Assembly (NCBI RefSeq): GCF_014197535.1
Contig: NZ_JACIFV010000003.1
Coordinates: 248,001 to 312,000 of the forward strand
DNA: 64,000 nucleotides
From: Rhizobium aethiopicum
GTDB lineage: Bacteria > Pseudomonadota > Alphaproteobacteria > Rhizobiales > Rhizobiaceae
Direction: 5' to 3'
The notes below the pieces were generated by a model. That model was given only the letters and a program-made list of their open reading frames with translations. It ran no database searches and had not been told where the DNA came from. Shown here in pieces: positions 35,622 through 47,416 of the stretch. The position numbers were made by a program, and so were the translations under genes. How positions within the stretch are numbered: the first letter of the stretch is position 1; each line of letters starts with the position of its first letter.

Positions 35622-36281
35622 TCAATCCGACGTGTATCGCAGCGCCAGAGCAGCGGCGGCGGGGCCGATGACCGCGAAGAAGAGCGTCAGTGCGATCAAT
35701 ATGAGGAAGGGTGGCAGGAATGGCGCCGGCTCTTCGACCGCGGCATAGGTGGCGCTGACGCCGAAGATCAGCACGGGGATCGTCAGCGGCAGCACGAGGA
35801 TCGAGACCAGCAGGCCGCCGCGGGGCAGGGCGACGGCGACCGCAGCGCCGACGGCGCCGATGAAGGTGATCGCCGGCGATCCGACGAAGAGCGTGAGCAT
35901 GGTGGCGCCAATCCCCGTCTCGTCCATGTTCATGAACAGGCCGAGCAGCGGCGAGGCGATGACCAGCGGCAGGCTGGTCGCGGTCCAGTGGGCGAAGCAT
36001 TTGAGGAGCACCGTGAGCACAAGCGGCGTTTCCTGCATCAGCATCAGATCGAGCGATCCGTCATCGCGCTCCGCCTGGAACAGCCGGTCGAGGCCGAGAA
36101 GGTTGGCGAGCAGCGCGCCGATCCAGACGATTGCGGGGCCGATGCGGGAGAGAAGCTTGAGGTCAGGGCCGACGCCGAAGGGGATAACGGCGACGACAGT
36201 CAGGAAGAACAACACGCCGATCAGCGCGCCGCCGCCGGCGCGGATCGAGAGTTTGAGGTCGCGGAGGAAGAGTGCGGTCAT
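35622..36281 (-). CDS. ccmB: Heme exporter protein CcmB
   Basis: ABC-2 type permease of 219 aa with about six membrane helices that pairs with CcmA. The LFLRDLKLSIRAGGG start, the LANLLGLDRLFQAERDDGSLDLMLM block and SPLLGLFMNMDE are typical. ATG 36281 starts the protein; longer frames would read into the repeat. The 241-bp gap to ccmA is occupied mainly by a paired-hairpin element, which is unusual since ccmA-ccmB are normally almost contiguous. Confidence 0.95.
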   Translation of the reverse strand: MTALFLRDLKLSIRAGGGALIGVLFFLTVVAVIPFGVGPDLKLLSRIGPAIVWIGALLANLLGLDRLFQAERDDGSLDLMLMQETPLVLTVLLKCFAHWTATSLPLVIASPLLGLFMNMDETGIGATMLTLFVGSPAITFIGAVGAAVAVALPRGGLLVSILVLPLTIPVLIFGVSATYAAVEEPAPFLPPFLILIALTLFFAVIGPAAAALALRYTSD

Positions 36282-36313
36282 GCGGGGTACTTTTCGCTGG
36301 TCGATAAGGAAAA

Positions 36314-36486
36314 CCCCTCCCCAACCCCTCCCCACAAGGGGGAGGGGCTAAACCGCGGTCTCCCGTGGCGACCGAAAGCAGCTAATGCGGGTGCTGTTGT
36401 CGTTTCGCCGATTGCGACAATGCGATTGGTATGGAGCGGTGCGGCACAATAGCCCCTCCCCCTTGTGGGGAGGGGTTGGGGAGGGG
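36314..36486. repeat. GC-rich paired-hairpin element inserted between ccmA and ccmB
   Basis: Arms 36314-36347 and 36453-36486 are 34-nt perfect reverse complements, each with its own inner hairpin, around a 105-bp core. The arms are essentially identical to those at 33873-34025; the right end of both cores looks alike (TATG...GTGCG...TAG). It lies inside the ccm operon on the transcribed strand, so the ccmA-ccmB mRNA would carry a very stable structure that could reduce or separate ccmB expression. Confidence 0.9.
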
Positions 36487-36522
36487 TGTTCCCATAACGT
36501 CCTTGCAAACAACCGCAAACCA

Positions 36523-37167
36523 TCATCCCCAGACTCCCTGATCCACGCCGGCAAAACCCGTCATCTTCAGTTCCTGCGCATTCTTCAGCCCCAGCGGCTG
36601 ATGCGTCGCTGCCAGCACGATGCCGCCCTTGGCCAGATGCGCCTCGATCAATCCGGCAAAGAGTCGGTCGGCGCTCGCATCCAGTGCCGCTGTGGGTTCA
36701 TCGAGGATCCAGACGGGGCGGTGGGCGACGAGCAGCTTGGCGAAGGCGAAGCGGCGCTGCTGGCCGGCGGAGAGATAGCCGAAGGGAAGGTGGGTGATCC
36801 CTGAGAGGCCGACGGCTTCGGCGGCGTCTTCGACAGGGAGGCCGGCGGCGCCCGGGCTGCTGAGGAAGGACTGCCAGAATTCCAAATTCTCCGCAACCGT
36901 AAGTTCATTCTTCATCGCATTTCGGTGGCCGAGGTAGTGGCTGACCTCGCCGGGATGGCGGCCTTGCGGGCTCTCTTTATCGCGGAAGATGACAGTTCCT
37001 TTTTCGGGCTTGAGAAGACCGGCGGCAACGCGCAGCAAAGTGGATTTTCCCGATCCATTTTTGCCGGTCAGGACAAGGGTTTCTCCTGCCGCCAAGTGAA
37101 AGGAAATGTTTACGAAAATGAGATCTTCACCGCGCCTTGCAGCCAGATTTTCGGCGGTGAGTTGCAT
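36523..37167 (-). CDS. ccmA: Heme exporter ATP-binding protein CcmA
   Basis: ABC ATPase of 214 aa for the CcmABCD complex. Walker A GKNGSGKS (36-43), signature LSAGQQRR, Walker B VWILDEP and switch His in ATHQPLG are intact. First gene of ccmABCDG; divergent from acnA. ATP use by CcmABCD drives release of holo-CcmE rather than simple heme export. Confidence 0.95.
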   Translation of the reverse strand: MQLTAENLAARRGEDLIFVNISFHLAAGETLVLTGKNGSGKSTLLRVAAGLLKPEKGTVIFRDKESPQGRHPGEVSHYLGHRNAMKNELTVAENLEFWQSFLSSPGAAGLPVEDAAEAVGLSGITHLPFGYLSAGQQRRFAFAKLLVAHRPVWILDEPTAALDASADRLFAGLIEAHLAKGGIVLAATHQPLGLKNAQELKMTGFAGVDQGVWG

Positions 37168-37428
37168 GCGTCTGCTCTTTCTTCGTTGCGGCTTTCGGAA
37201 GGCTCAAAAAATGTCTGGTTTTGGCAGTGCTCGGGTATGGCAAGTTTTTAGGAAATTATCTATAAGACCGGCAACCACGCCAGCGGTCGGCGTGAATTTC
37301 ATCCTTGCGCCGAACTTGGAGCATCTGCTCCACGTGCGGACAGCGGAAATGACCGTACCCGCATCCTGATGTGCATTAAGTGCATAGGCGTTCGCACGAC
37401 TGTGTTGGCAATCAGAACGGGGTTTCTC

Positions 37429-40119
<2,691 letters not shown>

Positions 40120-40144
40120 TTGTTAAGAGAGTTGATTGATAATG

Positions 40145-40177
40145 GCCGCCGGAGAGCAGTTTCCGGCGGCTTTTTCT
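40145..40177 (+). terminator. Rho-independent terminator of acnA
   Basis: GCCGCCGGA and TCCGGCGGC form a 9-bp stem around GAGCAGTT, followed by TTTTTCTTT. Confidence 0.92.
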
Positions 40178-40355
40178 TTGCGGCGACAGTCTTTGTCGGC
40201 GGCTCACGATGATTTGTTTCAGATGCGTTCCGGCCGAGCTGCGGTCTCACCCGTTCGTGATTTTTCGTTTGGACCCGGAGGGATTATTCGTACGTTCATA
40301 TCTCAGAGCCTTCGGTTCCAAAACGCCGCCGGCCCTGAAAAAGAGGTGCAGGTGA

Positions 40356-41096
40356 ATGTCCCCCCGTTTCTTGATTTCGCTGATCGCCGGCGTTGCTTTT
40401 GCAGGCTCGCTGCAGGCCGAAGACGGCAAGCCCAAAGGCGTCGTCGAGCTTTTCACGTCGCAAGGCTGCTCCTCCTGTCCTCCCGCTGATGCCGCCTTCC
40501 GCAAGCTGGTGAACCAGGGCGACGTCATCGCGCTCGCCTACCACATCGATTACTGGAATTATCTCGGCTGGGCCGATACGCTGAGCTCGAAGGAAAATAC
40601 CGAGCGACAGTATGGCTATGCCAGGACGATGGGTCGCAGCAACGTCTATACGCCGCAGGCGATCGTCAACGGACGCGGCCATTTGGCCGGCGCCGATCTC
40701 ACCGGCATCAACAGCAAGATCGACACCTACAGCAGTGAAGGCAATGGGCTGACCGTTCCCATCAGCGCGGCGATGCGCGGCGATGAGCTGGAGATCAAAA
40801 TCGGCGCCGGGCAGGGCAAGGCCAATGTCGTCATGGTCTATTTCGACAAGGAAAAAACGATCGACGTCGAAAAAGGCGAAAACAGCGGCAAGAAGATCTC
40901 CTATCTGCACAGCGTCACCAATGTCGAAACCGTCGGCATGTGGGACGGCAAGGCGACCAGTCTGACGCTGCCGGCGAGCGTCCTGCAGCGGCCGCAGCTC
41001 GAGGGCTGCGCGATCCTGCTGCAGTCGGCGACGGCCGACGGAGATCCGGCAGCAATTCTCGGCGCGACCGTGGTGATGGCGGGAAAAAATATCTGA
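40356..41096 (+). CDS. DUF1223 thioredoxin-like exported protein
   Basis: Protein of 246 aa with a signal peptide (MSPRFLISLIAGVAFAGSLQ, cut near QAEDG) and a thioredoxin-like DUF1223 domain. The motif GCSSCPPAD gives a CxxC pair at Cys-38 and Cys-41; HIDYWNYLGWADTLSS and NVYTPQAIVNGRGH are family blocks. It probably acts as a periplasmic thiol oxidoreductase, but its partner is unknown. A monocistronic unit after acnA, with a hairpin after it. Confidence 0.9.
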   Translation: MSPRFLISLIAGVAFAGSLQAEDGKPKGVVELFTSQGCSSCPPADAAFRKLVNQGDVIALAYHIDYWNYLGWADTLSSKENTERQYGYARTMGRSNVYTPQAIVNGRGHLAGADLTGINSKIDTYSSEGNGLTVPISAAMRGDELEIKIGAGQGKANVVMVYFDKEKTIDVEKGENSGKKISYLHSVTNVETVGMWDGKATSLTLPASVLQRPQLEGCAILLQSATADGDPAAILGATVVMAGKNI

Positions 41097-41409
41097 TATT
41101 TCACCTGTTTACGGGTGAAATGCCGGGCGGCCCGGCCGAGCGTATTCGGGGCTGGGGTTAAGGTCGATACGCTCCGCCGGGCCCTTTGGCGCGCTGGCGC
41201 CAAACCGGGATGCATAAATCCCCTGCAAATGAGGCGCTGTTTTGACTGAAATGCGGCACGGGGGAGAAAGCATTGCTTGGTCCCCAGCGAAGGTGCCTGG
41301 ACGTGCGGCGCTGCGGCACTACCGAATGTGAGGGGCCGCGCTCTTGCAATTTGCGGCAGCTCGGGCAAACTGTCACTCTCCTGTCACAAGCGGAGGCCTT
41401 GGAGACCTG
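41097..41409. other. 313-bp intergenic region with hairpin at 41099-41120
   Basis: Right after the DUF1223 gene, TTTCACC-N8-GGGTGAAA forms a perfect hairpin that may mark the 3' end of that message. The rest (to 41409) holds the promoter of the DUF2794 gene; I see no further repeat or small gene with a convincing ribosome site. Confidence 0.5.
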
Positions 41410-41811
41410 ATGACAGATCAGCCGGATTTGCGACACGGCGAAAGCCGCTCCGTCGACAATAGTTCCTCGGTCGTCGTCGATCTCAGGGAGTACAAACAAA
41501 GCAAGGACTCGCTTCCGGTGACCTTCCACCGGCGCGAGCTGGACGCGATCCTCTGGATCTACGGCCGCATGGTCGGCGAGGGGGAATGGCGGGATTACGC
41601 CATCGACCACCTGAAGGACAGAGCAGTCTTTTCCGTCTTCAAGCGCTCCGGCGAGATGCCGCTCTTCCGGATCGAAAAGAACCCGAAGCTTGCCGCCAAG
41701 CAGGGCGCCTATTCTGTCATCAACGTCAATGGCATGATCCTGAAGCGCGGGCACGAGTTGAATCAGGTCCTCAAGGTGTTCGACAAGGCCTTGAAACTCG
41801 TCGATAAATAA
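41410..41811 (+). CDS. DUF2794 protein
   Basis: A 133 aa alphaproteobacterial protein of unknown function. Conserved parts are VTFHRRELDAILWIYGRMVG, GEWRDYAIDHLKDRAVFSVF and RSGEMPLFRIEKNPKL, then GAYSVINVNGMILKRGHEL. No signal peptide or membrane helix. GGAG lies close before ATG 41410. Its stop codon is 6 bp from the stop codon of the convergent GNAT gene. Confidence 0.9.
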   Translation: MTDQPDLRHGESRSVDNSSSVVVDLREYKQSKDSLPVTFHRRELDAILWIYGRMVGEGEWRDYAIDHLKDRAVFSVFKRSGEMPLFRIEKNPKLAAKQGAYSVINVNGMILKRGHELNQVLKVFDKALKLVDK

Positions 41812-41817
41812 TTCTCA

Positions 41818-42375
41818 TCAGCCCGCAAACAGCGTACCGGGATAGGTGGAGGGATCCGGATCGGTCGTCATGCCCTCGCCGAGGCTGCGCTGCATGAGCA
41901 TCGTGTCCAGCCAGCGGCCGTGTTTGTAGCCGGTACCCTTCATCAGTCCGACCTCCACAAAACCTGCCTTGAGATGAAGCGCGATCGAGGCCGGGCTCGC
42001 GCCGCCGATGACGGCTACCATCTGACGAAAGCCAAGCGCGGTGCAGCGGTCGATCAGCACGGCCATCAGGGCCTTGCCGATTCCACGGCCGCGGGCTTCG
42101 GGCGCCAGATAGATCGAATCCTCCACCATCCAGCGATAGGCGGGGCGGGTGCGGAAGGCCGACGCATAAGCGTAGCCCAGGAGTTTCCCGTCAGCATCGG
42201 CTGCGGCGATATAGGGGTATTGCTGGCTGACGATCGCGGAAAAACGCTGGGCCATTTCGGCCTCGGAGGGCGGCGCGATCTCGTAGCTTGCAACGCCATT
42301 CAAGACCGAGTCGCGATAGATCTCCGTAATGGCGGGGATGTCGGCTTGGGAGGCGTCGCGCAGGAGGAAGGACAT
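41818..42375 (-). CDS. GNAT acetyltransferase (phosphinothricin/methionine-sulfone type)
   Basis: GNAT-fold N-acetyltransferase of 185 aa similar to Pat/Bar/YncA enzymes, which acetylate phosphinothricin and methionine sulfone/sulfoximine. Motif A for acetyl-CoA is YLAPEARGRGIGKALMAVL; FRTRPAYRWMVEDSIYL and GFVEVGLMKGTGYKHGRWLD are typical of the group. The natural role may be detoxification of glutamine-synthetase inhibitors. Convergent with the DUF2794 gene. Confidence 0.87.
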   Translation of the reverse strand: MSFLLRDASQADIPAITEIYRDSVLNGVASYEIAPPSEAEMAQRFSAIVSQQYPYIAAADADGKLLGYAYASAFRTRPAYRWMVEDSIYLAPEARGRGIGKALMAVLIDRCTALGFRQMVAVIGGASPASIALHLKAGFVEVGLMKGTGYKHGRWLDTMLMQRSLGEGMTTDPDPSTYPGTLFAG

Positions 42376-42437
42376 CGGGCGGCAGGTCCATCGGAAGAGC
42401 AGGCTCCTCTAAAACCACCCCTGCGAAACCGGCGCAA

Positions 42438-42464
42438 CAAAAAAGGCGGCCGAAGCCGCCTTTT
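42438..42464 (-). terminator. Terminator after the Bax-inhibitor-1 gene
   Basis: AAAAAAGGCGGC-CGAA-GCCGCCTTTT on the plus strand; on the minus strand GGCGGC-TTCG-GCCGCC is followed by TTTTTT. It has a stable tetraloop and lies 18 bp after the stop codon. Confidence 0.93.
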
Positions 42465-42481
42465 CGATCTCAATGCGCCTG

Positions 42482-43210
42482 TTATCTGCGGTTGCCCATG
42501 AACTGCAGCAGGAACATGAACAGGTTGAGGAAGTCGAGATAGAGCGTCAGTGCGCCCATGATCGCCTTGCGACCGGCGACAGCGACGTCATCGGCTTCGA
42601 AGTAGAGTTCCTTGATCCGCTGCGTGTCGTAGGCGGTGAGGCCTGCGAAGATCAGCACGCCGATCACCGAGATCGCGAACTGCAGCGCGGATGATGCCAG
42701 GAAGATGTTGACGAGCGAGGCGATGATCAGACCGAAGAGACCCATGATCAGGAACGAGCCCATCGCCGACAGGTCACGCTTCGCCGTATAGCCGTAAAGC
42801 GACAGCGCGCCGAAGGAGGCGGCGGTGACGAAGAAGGTCTGAACGACGCTCTGGCCCGTATAGACCAGGAAGATCGACGAGAGCGACAGCCCCACCAGGG
42901 CGGCATAGATCCAGAAGGTGGTCTGGGCGGCGGACACGCTCATCTGATGAATGCGGAAGCTCAGGAAGAAGACGACCGCAAGGGGGGCAAGGATCACGAC
43001 CCAGCGCAACGGCGACTGGAACAGAAGCGCGCCAAACTGGGTGAGCTGGCCGTCCTGGACTGCGAAGTTGAATCCGAGATATGCGGCCACGCCGGTGATC
43101 GCCAGGCCCAGCGCCATCAGGTTGTAGACCTTGAGCATATATGCGCGCAGGCCTTGATCAATCATCTCGCCGGTCTGGACGCGGCTTTGATAGTTACGAA
43201 GATCAGCCAT
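42482..43210 (-). CDS. Bax inhibitor-1/YccA family membrane protein
   Basis: Seven-helix membrane protein of 242 aa in the BI-1/TMBIM family, probably a pH-sensitive calcium leak channel. The conserved C-terminal parts FAGLTAYDTQRIKELYFEAD (with the Asp of the di-aspartyl sensor) and LTLYLDFLNLFMFLLQFMG are clear. Single gene with its own terminator. Its physiological role in rhizobia is not defined. Confidence 0.93.
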   Translation of the reverse strand: MADLRNYQSRVQTGEMIDQGLRAYMLKVYNLMALGLAITGVAAYLGFNFAVQDGQLTQFGALLFQSPLRWVVILAPLAVVFFLSFRIHQMSVSAAQTTFWIYAALVGLSLSSIFLVYTGQSVVQTFFVTAASFGALSLYGYTAKRDLSAMGSFLIMGLFGLIIASLVNIFLASSALQFAISVIGVLIFAGLTAYDTQRIKELYFEADDVAVAGRKAIMGALTLYLDFLNLFMFLLQFMGNRR

Positions 43211-43383
43211 AGTTTCCTCTTACAAGCTCCGAAGGAGATACGGTGTCGGGGTTCTCGACCCGGGCGCCGCTGCGGAGCTCCAGCATGCCTGCAGACAATA
43301 TGAGGCTTTCGCCCTTGGCAAACAAGGGGCTTGCAAAGGCGCAGCCGGTTAAATCGCCGTAAGGTGAAGGCTTTGGGGCGGCC

Positions 43384-45927
43384 TCAAAGCTCGCGCAGCA
43401 CGGGCGCGGCCTTCTGCCCGAGGATGCGCCAGGTGCCGATGAGGCCGATGCCGACGGTCAGAACGAGTGCCGTCACCAGCGTCAGTCCTGCCACATCAGG
43501 CAGGAAAGCAGACGGCAGTCGCATGATGCGGGCGACGATGAACCAGGCGGCGATACCGCCGGCAAAGAGTGCGAAGATCGCGGTTGCCAACCCGAGGATC
43601 AGATATTCGTAGCTGAAGGCACGAATCAGCATGGCGCGCGTGGCGCCGAGCGTCTTCAGCACCACCGCGTCGTGGGTGCGGGCCCTGTTGCCGGCGGCGA
43701 GCGCCCCGGCAAGAACAAGAATCGAGGCGATGAGCGCCACCGATGCTGTTGCTCGGATCGCGGTCGCAAGCTGGGCGACGAGCTGGTTGACGATGTCGAT
43801 CGCGTCCTTGACGCGCACGCTGGTGATCGTCGGATAGGTATTGGTGACGGATTTCAGAATTGCCGCATCTTCGGCCGGCGTCGAGGAGGGATCGGTCAGT
43901 GTCGCCAGCCAGGCATGCGGGGCGCCGCGGAAGGTGTTCGGCGAGAAGACCATGACGAAATTGATCGACAGCGATTCCCACTGAACGCGGCGCAGATTGG
44001 CGATCTTGGCCGTGATATTGCGTCCCAGCACGTTGACTGTGACGCTATCGCCGATCTTCAGGCCGAGCTCGTGCGCCTCTTCGGAGGAGAAGGAGACGAG
44101 CGGCTCGCCGCTGTAATCCTTGTCCCACCAGCTGCCTTCAGTGAGCGCTGCATTTTCCGGCAGCGTGTCGGCGTAAGTGATGCCGCGATCGCCGTTCAGC
44201 ACCCAGCGGCCGGCGGCCGGCACATTCATCTTGGCGACGTCCTCGCCGTTGAAGGCGACGATCCTGCCACGCAGCATCGGCACTTCCATCAGCTTGCCCT
44301 TCGGCGCCTGTGCCTGGACAAGATTGCGGAAGGCGTCGACCTCGGCACTCTGGATATCGACGAAGAAGAAGTTCGGTGCACCCTCGTTCATGCGGCCGGT
44401 CAGCTGCTGGCGCAGGTTGCCGTCGATCAAGGTCAGGGTCACCAGCAATGCCAGGCCGAGGCCGAGCGAGAGCACCACTGATGGCGTCAGCGCGCCCGGG
44501 CGGTGGATGTTGCCGATCGCGAGCCTCAGCGCCGGCGAGTGAACGCGCGGGCTGCGGCGCGCGAGCCAGGCGATCAAGGCGGCGACGAGGCGCAGGACGA
44601 CGAAGGCGAAGACGATTGCGCCGACGAAGACGACTGCGATGAAGCGATCATAGGCGGTGAGGATGGCAAGGCCGGCAAGCGCTGCCATGAAGAGGGCGGC
44701 AAGCAGGATATAGGGCCAGGACGGCAGACGGCGGGCCTCGAAGCCCTGCTCGCGGAAGAGTGCGGTCGCTGGCACTTCGCGGGCATGGCCGAGCGGCAGA
44801 ATGGCGAAGGCGAGCGTCGTCAGGATGCCGAAGAGCGTCGCAAGCAGCAGCGCGCCGGGATAGAGTGTCGGCGCGGTTGAGACCGGCAGGAATTGCACCA
44901 GGAACTGCGCCGCAAAGATCGGCGACAGGGCGCCGATGACGAGGCCGGTCATAATGCCGCCAAGGGCGATGATGGCGATCTGAAAGAGATAGATCAGAAC
45001 GACGACGGCGGCCGGAGCGCCGAGGCATTTGAAGGTGGCGATTGTGGTGCGCTTGGAATCGAGGAAAGCACGCACGGCATTGGCGACGCCGACGCCACCG
45101 ACGATCAGCGCAGTCAGGCCGACCAGCGTCAGGAATTGCGAGAAACGGATGATGTTCTCGGTGAGCGAGGGTGCTGCGCGGTCGCTGGTGCGGATCGCCC
45201 AGCCGGCGGAGGGAAACTCCTTGGAGGCGCGCGCCTGGATGCCCGACATGGCGCGCTTGTCTTCCAATCGGATCTTATAGGCGTGTTCGACCAGGCTTCC
45301 GGTCTGGATCAGCCCCGAGGCTTCGAGCGCCTGGCGGCTGACGAGCAGACGCGGCGCAAAACCAAAGCCTTCCGACAGCGCGTCCGGCTCGGTTTTGACA
45401 GTGCCGGTAATGCTGAGCTTGACATTGCCGAGCAGCAATTCGTCGCCGACCGCAAGGCCAAGCCGATCGAGAAGCAGCGGGGCGGCGACCGCGCCATAGG
45501 TGCCGCCTTGGCCGGAAAGCAGGGCTGCAAGCGGATAGTCCGGTTCGGCGACGAACCTGCCGTAGAGCGGATAGGCGTCGTCGACGGCCTTGACCTCGAC
45601 CAGCGCCTGATCGGAACCGTCGGGCTTGCGGGCCATCGAGCGCAGCCCCGTTGAAGCCGAAACGGTTCCCAGGCCCTGAAGGAAGCTCATTTCCTGAGGT
45701 GTCGCCTGGCGATTGTTGAGTTCGAAGCGGACGTCGCCCGCCAGCAACTCCTGGCCCTGCGAGGCGATCGTGTCGGTGATCGACTGCGAAACGGAATTGA
45801 CGGCAGCGATCGCCCCCGTGCCGAGCGCGATGCACGCCAGGAAGATGTAGAAGCCGCGGATGCCACCGCGTAGCTCGCGGAGCGCCAGGCGAAAAGCGAG
45901 CGCGACGCGTGGCGTGACCATGCTCAT
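43384..45927 (-). CDS. FtsX-type ABC permease (YbbP-like)
   Basis: Large permease of 847 aa with two FtsX modules, as in E. coli YbbP. An N-terminal helix (GFYIFLACIALGTGAIAAVN) is followed by a periplasmic MacB-like domain of about 220 residues, then three helices, a second core of helices, another soluble domain (about 505-700) and three C-terminal helices (LKTLGATRAMLIRAFSYEYL). Its ATG overlaps the ATPase stop by four bases (ATGA), so the two are translated together. Role is likely membrane lipid or lipoprotein handling; the substrate is not known. Confidence 0.9.
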   Translation of the reverse strand: MSMVTPRVALAFRLALRELRGGIRGFYIFLACIALGTGAIAAVNSVSQSITDTIASQGQELLAGDVRFELNNRQATPQEMSFLQGLGTVSASTGLRSMARKPDGSDQALVEVKAVDDAYPLYGRFVAEPDYPLAALLSGQGGTYGAVAAPLLLDRLGLAVGDELLLGNVKLSITGTVKTEPDALSEGFGFAPRLLVSRQALEASGLIQTGSLVEHAYKIRLEDKRAMSGIQARASKEFPSAGWAIRTSDRAAPSLTENIIRFSQFLTLVGLTALIVGGVGVANAVRAFLDSKRTTIATFKCLGAPAAVVVLIYLFQIAIIALGGIMTGLVIGALSPIFAAQFLVQFLPVSTAPTLYPGALLLATLFGILTTLAFAILPLGHAREVPATALFREQGFEARRLPSWPYILLAALFMAALAGLAILTAYDRFIAVVFVGAIVFAFVVLRLVAALIAWLARRSPRVHSPALRLAIGNIHRPGALTPSVVLSLGLGLALLVTLTLIDGNLRQQLTGRMNEGAPNFFFVDIQSAEVDAFRNLVQAQAPKGKLMEVPMLRGRIVAFNGEDVAKMNVPAAGRWVLNGDRGITYADTLPENAALTEGSWWDKDYSGEPLVSFSSEEAHELGLKIGDSVTVNVLGRNITAKIANLRRVQWESLSINFVMVFSPNTFRGAPHAWLATLTDPSSTPAEDAAILKSVTNTYPTITSVRVKDAIDIVNQLVAQLATAIRATASVALIASILVLAGALAAGNRARTHDAVVLKTLGATRAMLIRAFSYEYLILGLATAIFALFAGGIAAWFIVARIMRLPSAFLPDVAGLTLVTALVLTVGIGLIGTWRILGQKAAPVLREL

Positions 45928-46631
45928 GCGATTGCCGCCTCGCTGCGGCGGGCTGCGCTGTCGCCCTCGATCCTGCCGGAACGGACGCGGATCTGGCGCG
46001 AGCAGCGGTTTGCAAGCGAGACGTCGTGGGTGACGAGAAGCAGGGTCATGCCGCGCTCGGCCTGCTTGGCGAAGAGAAGGTCGGCGATCTGTCGGCCCGT
46101 CTCGGTATCGAGATTGCCTGTGGGCTCGTCGGCGATCAGCAAGGCGGGCGAGGGAGCGAGCGCTCTGGCAATCGCCACGCGCTGCTGCTCGCCGCCGGAA
46201 AGCTGGCCGGGATAGTGGTTCAGCCGTTCGCCGAGGCCGACCGAACTCAGTTCGCGATGGGCGATTTCGAAGGCGTTGCTGATATTGGCGAGCTCCAGCG
46301 GCACCGCGACGTTTTCCAGCGCCGTCATGTTGGCGATCAGATGGAAGGACTGGAAGACGATGCCGATGTTGCGGCCGCGGAAATCGGCGACCTCATCCTC
46401 ACTCAGGGCGTGGAGCGGCGTGTCGTTGATATTGATTTCGCCGCTGTCGAGCTTTTCCAGTCCGGCAAGCACCATCAGCAGAGTGGATTTGCCGGAACCG
46501 GAAGGGCCGACGATGCCGACGGATTCGCCGGCTGATATATCGAGATCGATGCCCTTCAGAACATGGACGGAGGCGGCCGCACTGCCAAGGGTGAGATCGG
46601 CGCCCTTCAACTCGATGATGGTTTTTGCCAA
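45924..46631 (-). CDS. ABC ATP-binding protein (YbbA/LolD-like)
   Basis: ATPase of 235 aa. Walker A GPSGSGKS, Q-loop FQSFHLIANMTALENV, signature LSGGEQQR, Walker B LLIADEPTGNLD and switch His VTHD are intact. The start is taken as TTG 46631 (MAKTIIELKGADLTLG); no ATG precedes the conserved part. It is divergent from tesA with 72 bp between the starts, the same trio (tesA, ybbA, ybbP) as in E. coli. Confidence 0.9.
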   Translation of the reverse strand: MAKTIIELKGADLTLGSAAASVHVLKGIDLDISAGESVGIVGPSGSGKSTLLMVLAGLEKLDSGEININDTPLHALSEDEVADFRGRNIGIVFQSFHLIANMTALENVAVPLELANISNAFEIAHRELSSVGLGERLNHYPGQLSGGEQQRVAIARALAPSPALLIADEPTGNLDTETGRQIADLLFAKQAERGMTLLLVTHDVSLANRCSRQIRVRSGRIEGDSAARRSEAAIA

Positions 46632-46703
46632 CAGAAATCGCCCTATATTAATCTCTAACGCAATGGCCGCATAACGGCACCTCGCCAATCTAGGGAAGCC
46701 AGA

Positions 46704-47348
46704 ATGAGATTTAAAGTTGCCGCGCTTCAATTCACCGTCATCGCGGTGTCGCTGATCTTTGCCGTTGGAGCGAATGCGCGGACGATCAACCTCGTCGGAT
46801 TCGGGGACAGCCTGATGGCGGGTTATCAGCTGCCGCCCGGCGAGGGCTTTCCGGAAAAGCTGCAGGCGGCGTTGAAGGCCAAGGGGCTCGACGTTTCCAT
46901 TGCCAATGCCGGGGTCTCGGGCGATACCACGACAGGTGGGCTTGCCCGGATCGACTGGTCGGTCCCCGACGGCACCGATGGCGTTATCCTCGAGCTTGGC
47001 GCCAATGATGCGCTGCGCGGTATTCCGCCGGAAGAAAGCGAGAAAAACCTCGACCAGATGATTGCCCGGCTCAAGGCGCGCGGCATAGCGGTGCTGCTTG
47101 TCGGCATGATGGCGCCGCCGAACATGGGAGCGGATTATGCGGCGCGCTTCAATCCGATTTATTGGAAACTTTCCGATAAATATGGAGTTCGACTTTATGC
47201 CTTCTTCCTCGACGGGGTTGCGCTCGATGCGGGGCTGAAGCTCGAGGACGGCATGCATCCGAACGCGAGAGGTGTCGACGTCATGGTCGAGAAAATGGAA
47301 GCTGATGTCACAAATTTCATCGATACGATTTCTTCTGTGAAGAATTAG
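46704..47348 (+). CDS. tesA: TesA-like SGNH/GDSL esterase
   Basis: Exported lysophospholipase/acyl-thioesterase-type hydrolase of 214 aa. A signal peptide (FTVIAVSLIFAVGANA) is followed by block I VGFGDSLMAGY (catalytic Ser), block II Gly in NAGVSGDTT, block III LGANDALRG and block V DGMHPNARG (catalytic Asp and His). It is divergent from the YbbA/YbbP-like transporter, which suggests a joint role in the periplasm, as proposed for E. coli. Confidence 0.93.
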   Translation: MRFKVAALQFTVIAVSLIFAVGANARTINLVGFGDSLMAGYQLPPGEGFPEKLQAALKAKGLDVSIANAGVSGDTTTGGLARIDWSVPDGTDGVILELGANDALRGIPPEESEKNLDQMIARLKARGIAVLLVGMMAPPNMGADYAARFNPIYWKLSDKYGVRLYAFFLDGVALDAGLKLEDGMHPNARGVDVMVEKMEADVTNFIDTISSVKN

Positions 47349-47416
47349 GGGCTTGCACGGCCATTGATTGCGTGATTCCGTGTAAGCACCTGCAAAAGAT
47401 TCGGGGAGTGCTCGTT

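Noticed and set aside
33873..36486. Repeat pair as ends of a composite transposon carrying ccmBCDG
   Set aside because: No transposase is present, each element is complete with two arms, and the ccm genes are in their normal order and composition.
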